From Datisca glomerata (lineage: Eukaryota; Streptophyta; Magnoliopsida; Cucurbitales; Datiscaceae): 64,000 nucleotides of DNA. A model generated the notes under the pieces. The model saw only the letters and a program-made list of their open reading frames with translations, was not told the origin of the DNA and made no database searches. This document shows positions 1 through 12,100 of this stretch, piece by piece. The stretch is from NCBI GenBank assembly GCA_003255025.1, contig QANY01005716.1, positions 284,001 through 348,000 of the forward strand. Reading direction: 5' to 3'. The translations under genes were made by a program, and so were the position numbers. Position 1 is the stretch's first letter. Each line of letters begins with the position of its first letter.

Positions 1-79
1 ATTTCAATCCAACACTATATGGTATGTTATAATTGCCACAGAATCAAATTTGGGAGCTTGTGTTTTCCTTTTTCAACAG

Positions 80-871
80 GTATTGTTTATCACGCGATCA
101 TTTGACCATCGATCATGTTCTGCCTGTAGCACGAGGTGGAGAATGGAAATGGGAGAATCTGGTACGTTTCCCAGCTTGACTTGGATATATTAATAACTCT
201 TGTTGCTTGATTGCATCTGACACATAATCATTGACGTTTCTTGTCAGTGATAACACATCTAAGTGTGTTTCAGTTTAGATGTGCTTTTATGTGTTTCTGT
301 TTATGGTCCTATTGTTGCTTGATTGCATTTGACGCATAATCCTTGACGTTTCTCATCAGTATTTAAAATAATGGGAATACAGTAATAAACCAAGCTAAAG
401 TTCTGTGCGTCTTTTTATCGATTGTGATCCTTAACTAAAACTTATCTTCTCTAACTAAACAGAAAAACTGTTTTTGAACTGCTAGAAATTGCGATTTGCT
501 CGACAAAGTGGTTTGTAATGAAGATTGTAAAGCCTACAGTTGTTTTACTGGGTAAAGTTATATCTTGCGATAGGTTACTGCTTGTGCGAAATGCAACTCA
601 AAGAAAGGTCAAAAAACATTAGAGGAAGCAAATATGAAGCTGATTAAAGTTCCTAAGGTACTACAACAACGCTGTTTGTTTATACACGATAATCGTGCAA
701 CAATAGATATGTTTTTAGAACAGAGGATCTGTAAAACTTTTGCAGGCTCCAAAAGATTATGATATACTTGCGATACCACTCACAAGTGCAGCAATAAAGA
801 TGCTGAGACTGAGGAAGGGGACGCCCGAAGAGTGGCGTCAATATCTATCAAAGCCTTCTTCAGAGCCTTGA
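80..871 (+). CDS. HNH endonuclease domain protein, 3' part (exons 80-161, 574-657, 746-871)
   Basis: Three exons joined at GT-AG sites give a continuous C-terminal protein of about 97 residues. It contains an HNH nuclease core: the stretch [16 protein letters not shown], followed after a splice by [12 protein letters not shown], supplies the paired histidines, the asparagine-containing helix and the CxxC metal-binding cysteines of the ββα-metal fold. The protein ends KPSSEP and a TGA at 869-871. The 5' exons lie before the window. Proteins of this type occur as single genes in plants, some predicted to be plastid-targeted; the natural substrate is not known to me, so the nuclease role comes from the family. 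The gene is intact as far as visible and unrelated to the retroelement block that follows. Confidence 0.82.
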
Positions 872-1027
872 CATCTATTCTATTTCTGGTTGATACATAT
901 TGTATGTGATTTTTGTATATATAACATCTAAAAGCACTCTTCCAAATGTTAATCTCTACATTTCATCACTGTCTGTTTGTACAAAATACAAATCTCTGTA
1001 TGATCTATTTTATGTCATCATGGGCTT
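872..1027. other. 3' flank of the HNH gene
   Basis: AT-rich, non-coding; presumably the 3' UTR and terminator region of the HNH gene. Nothing further recognised. Confidence 0.4.
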
Positions 1028-1600
1028 CTTTTTTTTTTTTAAACTAGCAATAAGCAAAGAAAACTACTCCACATGACAAATGTCAGCCACAATAGGGGGC
1101 CGACTCCCACCAAATCAGAGTCTCTGAGATTGAGAGACCAAAACGAGCTATCTTGTGTGCGGCCTCATTACACGTACGATGGATATGATCGAGCTTCGGG
1201 CCAAGATCTGAAGAAATCAGAGGTTTGCTGGCATCAAGAATAAGGCCAAGCTCAGAAAAAATATCATTGTTCTAGGATCAGGCTCCAATGAGCTCAAGAC
1301 AATCTTATTCCACAACGTCAATCTGAAAGCCCCTCTCAGAGGTTAAGGAAAGCCCTTAAAAAATAGTCCAGGCCTCAACCAACACCGAGGAGAACTTCCC
1401 TTCCAACCTTCTGGCGAAAGCTTCGAGAACACGCCCAAAACTGTCCGGAATTAGTCCACCCACTACGCAATGGGTTGAACTCATTGCCCCATCAATATTA
1501 AGTTGTAATTGCCCCTCCTTAGGTATGCTCCAGAAGGTAAGGCCACGCAAAACAGGACGAGGGGGAGGAGCAATCTCGTTGGCAATAGAAAATTCAGTAG
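1028..1600 (-). mobile_element. LINE 3' fragment: RNase H-like domain with poly(A) tail
   Basis: On the minus strand 1356-1550 encodes an RNase H-like (RVT_3) start: W..P.EGQLQLNIDGA followed by GGLIPDSFGRVLEAFARRLEG, the typical beginning of the RNase H domain that ends plant L1-type LINE ORF2. Homology continues with stops and frameshifts toward 1090, where a degenerate copy of the usual tail (HIHRTCNEAAHKIARFG, then WW.SAP) can be read. The twelve Ts at 1029-1040 are the element's poly(A) tail seen from the plus strand, which sets its 3' end. The reverse transcriptase part is missing, so this is a 5'-truncated dead copy. The 5' limit is approximate. Confidence 0.72.
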
Positions 1601-1605
1601 CAAAC

Positions 1606-2032
1606 TGCTAGACCCTTAATTAAGTATACTTATGTGAGGAAGAAGAAATGTAATTAGATGAGTTGAGAGGGGTAGGGACAAAAATTCAATTAGTTAGAGG
1701 AGAGAGAATGGGGGAGGGTGTACTGATTAGGTTAGAGTTAGTTATGACTTTGTTAGGAGGTGGATTGAATAAAAAATGTACAAAGAGGGTTAGAATGTGG
1801 CTTTTGGGTAGTGAATGAATGGGAGAGGCCAAGCTCTCGAACTACTTGGTGTAAGGCTTGTTTTCTCACTATTTTCCCTTGGTGAATTCCACCTTTACTT
1901 TACCTGTATCATTGGTAGTGAATCCACCTGTTTTTCTTTTTTTTTCTCAACTGTGGTTATTTCTCTCTGTTTATCAATATTTGGGCTGCTGTTGTGTTAG
2001 ATTAGAGTTTTCTTGCAAGAAAAATCACATCA
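1606..2032 (+). repeat. Probable 5' LTR of the Ty3/gypsy element
   Basis: The right edge is well supported: the sequence ends in CA at 2031-2032, three bases before the primer binding site. The left edge (TG at 1606) is inferred only from the usual TG...CA rule and the end of the neighbouring LINE piece. There is no 3' LTR in the window. Confidence 0.45.
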
Positions 2033-2035
2033 AAT

Positions 2036-2047
2036 TGGTATCAGAGC
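2036..2047 (+). other. Primer binding site (initiator tRNA-Met)
   Basis: TGGTATCAGAGC matches the 3' end of plant initiator methionine tRNA, the usual minus-strand primer for many plant LTR retrotransposons. It lies directly after the probable LTR end and before gag. Confidence 0.85.
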
Positions 2048-2289
2048 AGTTAAATTCTGGGAAGGGAATGGCTCTAAAAAAGACGATCTCTTAGATAGAC
2101 GACTCTCCCAAATGGAATTCATAAAGAGTTGGAACAGATTCAAAAAAAAGTTTGAGAAGTCTCGGGGATAAAAAATCGATTCAGCAATATGGAGAAATCG
2201 TTAGAGACGATAATGGGTACCTTACACCGAATTTGCCAACGGGGTCGAATCGAGCGCAACGAGAGGAAAATAGAAGGAAACAGAAGAAG

Positions 2290-3040
2290 TTCTTGATGGT
2301 TCGACCGTGAATTCAGCTCGGGTTCATGTAGGGTCGGGCTCTAGGGAGGAGTGGAAACCTTCACGGAGGCTGGAATTTTTGAGTTTCAGCAGCGAAGATC
2401 CAAATGGATGGGCATTCAGAGCTGAAAGGTATTTTCGGCTTAATCTGATGTCAGAAACAGAGAAGTTAGAGTTGGTGATGGTTAGTTTAGATGGATGGGC
2501 ATTGGCTTGGTACCAATACATGGACGATCGACGCCATTTTAGAAGCTGGACGGAGCTTAAGGTAGCCCTTCTAGTTCGATTTTGATACAATCATGACGGA
2601 ACCGGGTGCCAAAAGTTTTTAGCTATGCAACAAGATTCAACGGTCGAAGATTTCATCAATCGGCTTGAGGTTCTAGCGGCCCCGAGCCATGGAAAGGTCT
2701 CTGATGAGGTTTTGGAGGGTGTGTTCATCAATGGGTTTGAAGCCACACATACGGGTTGAGGTGAGGATGACGAGACCTAAGGATTTAGTGGAGATGATGG
2801 AATCTGCCCAGATGGTGGAGGACAAAAATCGCATAACCCAGACTAGTCGGGTCAGGTCCTCACGCCTAGGAAACCATAGCAACCATGTCGGTTATAACTT
2901 GTTTCCCTCTAGACTCGTGAACACAGGGGGGTTCGCGACTGAGGGTTTTGCAAGCGATAGTTCCGCGAGCCAGACCAGAGCCAACTTCCCACTGGCGACT
3001 ACCAAGCCACCACTAGTGACGTCGGTGACTACATGAGTGG
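2290..3040 (+). pseudogene. Gypsy gag remnant
   Basis: The reading frame from 2307 gives a retrotransposon gag domain: LEFLSFSSEDPNGWAFRAER, then a Leu/Trp-rich stretch ending in RSWTELKVALLVRF, typical of plant Ty3/gypsy gag (PF03732-like). A TGA at 2583-2585 breaks it. Recognisable gag continues in the same frame (DSTVEDFINRLEVLAAPS) and then in another frame from about 2740 (PKDLVEMMESAQMVEDKN) up to about 2850. A CCHC zinc knuckle is not seen. At least one stop and one frameshift make it non-functional. Confidence 0.75.
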
Positions 3041-3289
3041 GAGATACAATGTTGACGAGTGGACCGACTGGTTTCCGGTGATATATAGACTCTGAGCTAC
3101 AATGAAGACGAGAAAATGGGTTGTGTTATCGATTCGACGAAAAAAATTTCTCCGGGGCACATCTGTAAACACCAACAGCTTCAAGTGTTGCTTGTGGACG
3201 AAATTGATATCTCCAATGAGCTGAATTTGGAAGAAGAATGTGGGGTTTCGTTCGAACAAACAGCGGAAGCCTAATCAGTTGAGGGGCAA

Positions 3290-5557
3290 TGGAATTATTG
3301 ATGAACTCAGTAGTGAATATTACTACTTCTCACACGATGAAGCTCGCGAGCAAGATCGAAAGTCGCCTGGTGACCGTTCTCATCGATTGTGGAGCCACCC
3401 ACAACTTTATTTCCCTAGATATTGTTCACCATTATCACTTACACCTCACACCTATCGCTTCATACTGAGTAATGCTTGGTGCGGGAGGTTCGATGAGTAC
3501 CGAGGGCATATGCAAAGCTTTGGCGGTATCTTTTTCAGAGGTAGAAGTGGTGGATGACTTCCTTCATTTGGAATTGGGGAGCGCAGACATAATCTTGGGG
3601 ATGTAGTGGCTGGCCAAATTAGGGGTGATGCAAGTTAATTGGAAGATCTTAACAATGAAATTTCAGATTGGGCGAAACACAGTAACACTTCGGGGTGAAC
3701 TAAGTTTATGTAAGACTCAGATTTTGCTCAAAGCAATGATGTAGGCAGTGAGACATGAGGGACAATGGATATTGATGGAATTTGGGGCTTTGGGGGTCTT
3801 CGAAGAAAATGAGGAAGGATCCTCTAGTGACTCTCGAGAAATCGAGGACTTGCTGAGGCAATTCTACGACATCATGGAATTGCAGGATTGATTACGCCCA
3901 CAACGAATTATGGATCACTAGATTTTTTGAAGGACGGGGTAGAACCAGTTTCAGTGAGACCTTACCGTTACCCACAAATCCAAAAGGCTAGGATTGAGAA
4001 GTTGGTTGGGGAAATGTTAGCAGCTGGCATTATACAGCCTAGCCATAGTCCATTCTCGAGCCCGGTCATATTGGTTAAGAAAAAAGTTGGGAGTTGGAGA
4101 TTTTACGTGGATTATCGCGCACTAAACGGAGTTACGGTCCCTGACAAGTTTTCCATACCCATGATTGATGATTTGTTAGGAGCAAGGGTGTTTACTAAGC
4201 TGGATTTGAAGCCGAGGTACCAACAGATTTGGGTCAACCCTTCGAACATTCCCAAAATAGCTTTCTGAACACACGAAGGACACTACGAGTTCCTAGTTAT
4301 GCCTTTCAGACTTACCAACGCCCCAGCTACTTTCCAAGCCTTGATGAATGAGGTATCAAGCCTTATTTATGAAAATTTGTATTGGTTTTCTTTGATGATA
4401 TTCTGATTTATAGTTCGAATATGGGGGACCATTTGCATCATTTTCGGATCATTTTCGAGCTCTTACGGGGGAACTCTTTGTTTATAGATGGGAAGAAATG
4501 CATGTTCGGTCAGGCTGAATTGGAGTATTTGGGACACATAGTTTCTGCAGCGGGGGTCGACAGCATATCCGAAGAAGGCTAAGGCCATGGTGGAGTGACC
4601 ATTCCCAAGAATTTGTGAGATTCGAGGGGATTTCTCGGCCTTACCAGATATTACCAGAAGTTTGTCCGTAACTATGGTCATAGCAACTCCTTTGATGAAT
4701 CAGTTGCATAATGATAATTTCGGGTGGAATGAGGAAGCTCAAAAGTCCTTTTAGGCTTTAAAGGAGGTGACGGTTATGGTTCTAGTGTTGGCTCTTCCGA
4801 ACTTCAAGCAACAGTTTGTAATTGAGACGGATGCCTCCGGATCGGGATTAGGGGCGGTGTTGATGCAAAATCAACGACCTATTGCTTTTTTCAACTAAAC
4901 ACTCAGTGGATGGGCTAGGTTGAAGTCAGTTTACAAGCGGGGGTTGATGGCCATTGTGATGGCCGTGCAAAAATGGTGACCTTACCTTTTGGGAACCAAG
5001 TTTTTAGTCTGAACCGATCAAATGAGCTTACGCTACCTATTAGAGCAGCGAGTAGTGCCGGATGAACATCAAAAGTGGGTCTCCAAGTTGCTCGGATACA
5101 ATTTTGAGATTGAATACAAGCCGGGATGGAAAATAAGGTTGCTGATGCGTTATCCAGACGAGGGGAAAGTTGTGAATTAGTTGATTTGTCTTTATCTTGG
5201 ACATATATTTGTGATGTTCTTCAACAGGAAGTGACCAATGATTCGGTCTTGGGGCCAATCAAACAACAACTTCTCCAAGATCACATCGTGGTGGATAATT
5301 ATACCTTTCAAAATGGGAACTTATTATTCTGGGGCAAGTTAATGATTCCAAATAGCTCTTCTCTAATCCCTCAATTGTTGGAGGAGTACCATGCAGGGAA
5401 GATTGGAGGACATTCGGGAGTGTTAAAAACTTTTCAGTGGTTGGCGAGGGATGTCTCTTGGTTTTCAGTACAACTACTCTTGGTTTTCGAAGGCCATGAT
5501 TTTAGTTTGGAGCTTCTAAATCTCCTCCCAATTCGAACCCGAGTGAGCTGCTTCTAA
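3290..5557 (+). pseudogene. Gypsy pol remnant (protease, RT, RNase H, partial integrase)
   Basis: Protease: LIDCGATHNFIS near 3390, with DCG at the DSG active-site position. Reverse transcriptase from about 3900: [35 protein letters not shown] and FFDDILIYS, the last being the catalytic DD motif with Phe for the usual Val. RNase H near 4825: [15 protein letters not shown], then [12 protein letters not shown] near 5140. The integrase zinc-binding region begins at about 5380 (YHAGKIGGHSG) and is lost after LARDVSW near 5460. In-frame stops include 3604-3606, 4266-4268, 4977-4979 and 5010-5012. Most replace an expected Arg or Gln codon, as C-to-T decay would produce. Confidence 0.85.
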
Positions 5558-5898
5558 AAGACGGTCTAGATGTGCACGACTAGCAGCTAGAGTTTTTGGA
5601 ATCGAGCCAAATTTCTTAGAGCTCCATCTTTTCAAAGAAGAGAGAGAATTCTAGAGTTTGAGGATAATAGACCCCATGCCTTCCCCTTCACCACAGCTAT
5701 TCCAGGTCTAATTAATGGTGCCACCACAGTCATCCTCTTTAGTCTAGAGGGCTTCAAAATGGGCTCTTTTCTCGCGGCTAGTTAGGTTTGGACTAAAACA
5801 CAAGCTCGGATCTTGCCTATCCAAGTGGATCAAGAGCATTCTGTTATCAGAGGTAAAAAAGCCAGAATCCTCACCCAAACCCAATTAAAGTAATTTCT
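5470..5898. other. Unassigned sequence between two retroelements
   Basis: After the gypsy integrase homology ends near 5460 and before the LINE endonuclease homology begins at 5899, about 430 bases show no recognisable domain on either strand. It may be a rearranged or third element. Confidence 0.4.
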
Positions 5899-6513
5899 CT
5901 AGGAGCCAAAAGTCACAGCCCGATCTAATCTCTCTTTGATAAAACCTGCCCCTTCTCTCTTGTTATACCAATTAAAAAATGGGCTTTTATAAGGCAGCTC
6001 CCCTAGAGAACAGCAGTCTAAAATATTCCTGAATGCCTCTATTTTTAATTCACTCCTTAGATTTCCTCCCATTTTTTCAGAATGCTCCACAATTTCATTA
6101 AAATCACCCACCACTAGCCAAGGCCGATCAATATTGTCATGCAGTCTTTTAAGGAGGTTCCAAGAATGACTCCTCAAGGAAGGATTCGAGTTGCCATATA
6201 AACCCATAAATTTCCAAGTGAAGCCATCATTCTTGAATAATGAGCCGTTTATATGTCCCGAAGAGTATGATTATATTGTATCTGAAATGTCATTTATCCA
6301 AAAAAGAGCCAAACCACCTTTAAGGCCCTCCCTTTCTATTATTACACCATTTTAAAAGCCCGATTTTCGTTTCGCTTTTTCAGCTTCACACCTTGTAAGT
6401 TTTATCTCCAATATGAAGACCATGGCAGGAAACGTACTTTGCACCAGTTTGTGCAAAGCATTGAATGCCCAAGTGTTTCCCATCCCCAGGGTATTCCAAC
6501 TGAGGATTTTCAT
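5899..6513 (-). pseudogene. LINE ORF2 start: apurinic endonuclease domain
   Basis: The start MKILSWNTLGMGNTWAF at 6513 is the hallmark beginning of plant LINE ORF2. The endonuclease/exonuclease/phosphatase fold continues through GLALFWINDISDTI and, in an open stretch at 6207-5899, RPWLVVGDFNEIVEHSEKMG, where GDFNEI carries catalytic Asp and Asn residues, to KERLDRAV. A stop near 6270 interrupts the frame. It ends before the reverse transcriptase. Confidence 0.85.
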
Positions 6514-7316
6514 GACTCATAGCGGGTCCTGTCATCGGCACCCTTTGTGTGGGATGAAACATTTGTGCTACTAAAAGATTTGTTTTGAAATTTTTTATGG
6601 GTGAGAGAATTCCAGGGACTTTTTCCTTTTTTAAGGAATAACTTATGTTTGGGGCATGGCTTGTTTACTTGGTCGAGATCCCCGAAGCCCAGACTATCTT
6701 CTAAGTCTTCTCCATTTTGGGTCATTTTACTGAGGGGGCTTGAATTCCTTGTTAGCATCCATATCCATATCATCGATGTATACTTCTACTTGGGATCGGG
6801 TTGGATCATTCTCTAAGGGTAGGCCTAAACTCGGTGTAAAAGGTTACCAAAAATATTCTTGTCAGATGTCAGAAAATCTTCTCTTTTGTTCTTTCCTACC
6901 AACCTCAAGCTTCTCAGATACTCCATGTCATTCTCTTTAGGGTAGGAACACGTGTCTACCTACTCTACCAAAACATCATCATTCTGCCCAGAAGTTCCAT
7001 CATCTTCCTCCCTGTCTTTTCGACTATCAACCTCCGCTGGATGACTATATATCCCGCCATTCTTTCCACCCACATGGCTCTGTTCCACCGTTAGATAGCG
7101 TCAGTCATCTTCATCCTCGGCCTGGTCTAAAGGTAATTTCCAGCCCCTAGCCTCCCATGAATGAGACTTTCTTTTATCCCATTTACTGAAACGACCAGCT
7201 GAAGAAGATGACTCATCTGAGATGTTGCCCAGATTCTTTATAACATGTCTCAATCATTCTATGGTGCGCAACCATGATTCATACTAGTCTTGTTTTGCCT
7301 TCCAATTTCATCTCCT

Positions 7317-8066
7317 TCATGTCCAAATGCAGTCTTTTTCTGTGTGGCAGAGCATTCCACATCTATAACAAAAGTCAGTGAGGCATTCATATTTGAAGTC
7401 CACCCAAAGCAATTGCCAATTTTTATTTATATGAATTTTCGTCCCTCTCCGAAGGGATTTCCTAACATCCAACCACACTTTAATGCGTAAATACTTTCCC
7501 CAACATCCTCCCTCTGGGTGTTCATCCACCTCCCTGGAGATACCAATAATATTTCCAATCTGCTCACCCATACCAGCAGTCATGCATAAAAAATGAAAGT
7601 TTAGAATTCTTACCCAGAAGTGTACTCCATGTAGTTCGATATTCGAAGGTTGTTTAAGTCCATCCAATTCTCCCAACATGACCACAGCCTTGTCGAAACA
7701 CCAAGGTTCGTTAAGAAGTACCATTTTCTGGTCGAGATGATGACGAAATTGTGCAATGAGCATATCCTTGCCAACTTCTTTTATGATAGCCTTCCATGGG
7801 TTCCACAACTTGAGCAGGGTGGTTTTTAGGGCATTTTTGTTTATTCCTCTCTTTGTTAACACCTTCATCACAAGACACAACTTAACATACATAGATTTTT
7901 GGAGTTTTGAGTTGTTACCTTCACCACACTCTCCTTCGTCGAAGGGATAGACTCTTACAGAGCACTTCCACCTCCTCCATAGCTGGAACAGAGAGTTCAA
8001 ACACTCAAGATGTGTTAGAAAAAGTTGCGCTAGAAAAACAAGATTCTCACCGAAAGGGAGACGCAT
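7317..8066 (-). pseudogene. LINE ORF1: DUF4283 domain plus CCHC zinc knuckle
   Basis: An open frame of 249 codons. Residues about 75-165 match the DUF4283 domain of plant LINE ORF1 proteins, including LLNEPWCFDKAVVMLGELDG and the following VHFWVRILNFHFLCMT. Toward the end, YRCGMLCHTEKDC is a CX2CX4HX4C zinc knuckle of the zf-CCHC_4 type, which binds the element RNA. The expected downstream part of ORF1 (7316-6514) can be followed only in broken frames. Confidence 0.8.
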
Positions 8067-8100
8067 ACATCTTATCCTAAGAGACGAAAACCCTCACTGA

Positions 8101-9159
8101 AAGGGTCTGGTACCATGGGATTCTCTTTGTATTGGTCATTTTGATTATAAAATTCTTCCGACGCTTGAAGAAAAATTAGTGACTCAAACCAATTTCCTTG
8201 GTGATATTCTTCGAGTTTCATGACCTTTAATAAGTTTTGAATCTAGAAGTGCCATTCTCTTTATTTATTTGAATACTCTTGCTTTACATTTGGTAATGTT
8301 ACTATCCACCAATGTCTTCTTTAGATCCACCAATGTCTTTTTTAGCTCCTCCAAATCTAGTTAATTTAACACATTGCTCTTCCCTGTAATTTGAAAATTC
8401 GGGTTTCCTCTTCCTCATGCACTAAATTGACTTCATATAATGACCAGATTAAGTTTTTTTTTTTTCAGAAAACCGAATTAAGTTTTAGGTCATGTAGCAG
8501 ATATCCCCTTAATGTTGAGTTTGAACTCATGAATTCAAACAAAATATTTTTGAATGACTAAAGATTCAGGAAGTCTAAGCCAACGGATATAACTAAACGT
8601 CTTCTATTTTGGTATATGCTTTCCCTCCACTTCTTAGTTGCAACTGTTAATACTAATAAAGGATATTAGTTAAAATTTATACGTGACCTTAATGCTACAT
8701 TAAATTAGAAATAACTCTTTAAAATTCTCTTTTGAAAATTTACACATACGTGTGAAAAGCCAAAAATCTTATGCATTTATAGAGGAGAGTATTCCTGAAA
8801 TTGCAAGTGGATGAAAATCATCAAGTTGAATGTTAATGGGATCACCTTCTTTGTCAATAACTGGCGTTACCAAAATGATGTGATTTCTTATGGCATAAAT
8901 GTTTAATCAGTAAGTAGAATGAATGTATTACAAAAATTTAAAGCGCTAAGCAAAAATGAAAAACAAAAGAGACAGGAAAGGGCGAGGGTTAGAATTTCAA
9001 ATACTTTCTCTTCTCATAAAGGATTTGGCAACTACAAATAAATTTATCAACTAGACTGCCAATTTCGTGGCGTACAAAAAACTAGATTACCCTCATGATT
9101 GAGTTAGTTGATAGTCCAATAGCTAATCACATCTTTTCATCTACTACATATCTTCTCTT
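8101..9159. other. Intergenic, 3' of NOT3
   Basis: AT-rich and non-coding. The part next to 9160 should contain the NOT3 3' UTR (minus strand). No domain, RNA gene or clear repeat seen. Confidence 0.4.
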
Positions 9160-12100
9160 CTATACATTAAGTTCGTCTTCTAGATAGTTATACTCGAAAG
9201 TGAACTCAGTCTTGATCCTTTGGCACCTGCGAACCCATTTACATCCATGAAAGTGCGTTCATTATGACAACTAAACAACAAACCTTTTTTTCCCTTCACT
9301 TTGGAAGGAGTTCCTACTATCAAACAAAGCAAACAGTGAAAAGAAGAAGAAGAAGAAGAGAAATCCCAGCTTAAGATATAGAAAGAAGAGAATAGAAATT
9401 CGTTAAAAGGGTATGCTTATATACATTTACATCAAGAAACCAAACATCTCGCGGACATCAAGTTCGGAGGACTACTAAACCTTGATATTTTTTACACCAT
9501 CTATATTAAATGCCAGTGTTTTTAGTAAATTATGTCAGAGCAGTAGAACAGTAGAACAGCGAATTCATATCCAATCCCAGATTTGCCATCAATTCAGCAA
9601 TCTTGAACACTCAACCACTTTTACACCCCTCCCCNNNNNNNNNNNNNNNNNNNNNNNNNCGCCCCCCCCCCCCCCCTCTCTCCCAAGCCACCCAAATCCC
9701 GTAAAAACCCAGAAAAGGAGAACAGAAATCAAAGTCACCTTTTGCATTATTTTTTTGGGGTAACCATGGACCGACCAGCTTAGGGGCACCCAATTATTCT
9801 AACGAGACTCACGCACCGTGCTCTCAGAAGTTTCTTACATCGGTTAGAGTAAATCTTTGGCTTAATCACCAGGGGAACAATAGCCCCAAGGAGTTTTTTT
9901 GCATATAAGAGGATTTGGACCCACGAACTACAATAGAGCAAACCTCAAAGTTCAAGTCATTCCCCACTTGGGACAACCCCTTGGGGCTAATATTCATTTA
10001 ATACTAGTAGAATGAAGTTTCTTCATAAAACATTTAGAAGAGACTTATCCCTCTTCGCCCAAATTTAGGAGACTTGTCCCTCTTCGCCCAAATGTGCTAT
10101 CACTTAAAGGCAAAAGAGTTAATTTCATGCAGAATTGATTGTTTCCGTTTTGTACATATTTCTTTCTTTTCTACTTTTTTATCCATCTGTTTTCTACATA
10201 TTTCAACTGAATTTTCTTTATTTTCCAGAAGTCTGTCTACTTCAATATATTTTTCATGAAAATTTGAAGTGTTTAGACCCTCTTCCTTGGTTTCACCTGA
10301 CTACTACAAGGATTATCATAACTGCTCGTAAGAATATCAATAAATGAAAATAGAAACAGAAAACTCATAATGAAAAATTCAAGAGCATACCATCCATGTT
10401 GTAGGTCATCATTGTTAATATGGAAGTCAAAGTAAACATATGTCCCCTGTTCGTATTCATCTGTGGCAACTTTTGGCTCCTCATGACGTTGAAACCATGT
10501 CTGATATTTCCTGTGGTATCTCCAAGATTGTTTCTTTAACTCTCTTGCAGCCAGATATTGCTGATAAGTGTTCTGAAGTCGAGAACATAATCAATCTGAC
10601 TGCCTCACAGGAATTGACAGCATAAAATGAAAAAATAAGAGCAAATTACCAGTTGATAGTAAAATGCAAAGAATAGGATATCAGTGCCATAAGCTTCAAG
10701 ACCTAGCCGTTCCCAAAAGGCAGGATTGTGGATAATAGGCAATTGTACTTGAGGATAGCTTGGAGGAGTTATTGCAGGGTGCCTCTGAAGGAGACAAAAA
10801 CGTAAAGAATAAAAAGTTGAACTAGTGGTCTAAATGAAAAATAACAAACAAAAAATGCAAATATCATCCGCACTGGAGAGTAGCTTCTTGGACGTTCTGA
10901 GTCCTTAGGCTGAGGTAGTTTATGATATGCAGCTTCAAGCATCTGCAAATTGTACAACTGATCATGCACTCCTGCGGAGCTGACAGCTGATCCACTGAGG
11001 TTATCCCCAATGGCACCCAGGTCAGAAACACTTCTCCTCCCAATAACCCCGGGACCCCCAGATGTTGGATTGGACTGCGAGGGTTGCCCAGGAGAGTGAT
11101 CAGCTTCTCTCGCAACAGGAGCAGACTCTGTCAAATCACCAGATACCCCTAGTCCTGCCTGTAGCAAGTTTCATGCAACTTAGAAAATGACGTCACTACC
11201 ACTAGCATTAAAGAAACCCATATTCAAATTATCTCCTCCATATCTTACAACTTCCATATCATACACAAGAAAGATGTTACGCGTGATCATACATGTTGCA
11301 AATCTTACAAAATATAAACCTGATAATCTTTGTGTGAATAGAAAGAATAGATCCTTTTATCTGCTTTATCACGAATATTCTTAGCAAAATATTTTTCTAT
11401 TTAGCATTTTGTAAATTAAATTCACCAACAGGCAAGTATAATATTTGGCATACATGAGTTTCTACTGCATATGAGCCTTTCAAATCATCTTCACTCATAA
11501 TGTTCTTCCCACGTCCAGAACTAAGAATAGACTCAGCAGTTGAATCATCTGGTAAATTCTGTTGCTGCTGTAATTCATCAACTTTTGAAATCCCAACATC
11601 TGTAACTCACATGAAAAGCGTTTATTCATGACGCATATAACAACATTGTAAAAATAGATAAGCATAAGGTTTCCCCATTAATGAATAACATCACATAAAA
11701 GAGCAAATAATGGCATGGCCAAGCTAAGACCATAATTTGTCAATTAAGATTTCTTAATATCCAATAATAAAATCTAACCACAAAATTAAAAGAAAAAAGA
11801 GCAGAGAATAACATTGAAAACTAACAGAAGTCTCCCTCCAACAGAAACAAAGCAACAATTTACAGTTATTTTATCCATATAAGTTTTATTTTGTATACGC
11901 TTTCTTCGTTGAAATCACAGGTATTCACTCCGAGTTGCTAAACACTAGTTTACTAACCGGATCCGGCATTCGGATTCGGATGCTGGATCCGGTGTTTTAT
12001 ATGGATTCGAGTTCGTATGTCGAATCCAAATTTTAGTAAACAACGGATTCGGATTTGACGTGGGGTCCACATTTAATATTTCAGATAACAATAACACAAC

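Larger units (their letters stand above)
1606..5470 (+). mobile_element. Ty3/gypsy LTR retrotransposon, decayed and 3'-truncated
   Basis: In order on the plus strand: a probable 5' LTR, an initiator-Met tRNA primer binding site, gag, aspartic protease, reverse transcriptase, RNase H and the start of the integrase zinc-binding region. This gag-PR-RT-RH-INT order defines Ty3/gypsy. Homology stops near 5455, just after the H-G-H-S-G part of the integrase zinc finger, so the integrase core, any chromodomain and the 3' LTR are absent. Many stops and frameshifts show it is dead. The left edge is a guess: there is no second LTR for comparison. Confidence 0.85.
5899..8100 (-). mobile_element. L1-type LINE, 5' portion (ORF1 and start of ORF2)
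   Basis: Read on the minus strand, a gag-like ORF1 (8066 to 7317) is followed by the start of ORF2 at 6513 with an endonuclease domain running to 5899. This is the order of plant L1 LINEs. Reverse transcriptase and RNase H are absent, which is unusual: LINE copies normally lose the 5' end and keep the 3' end. The missing 3' half implies later deletion or recombination with the gypsy element next to it. The 5' limit near 8100 is approximate. Confidence 0.82.
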
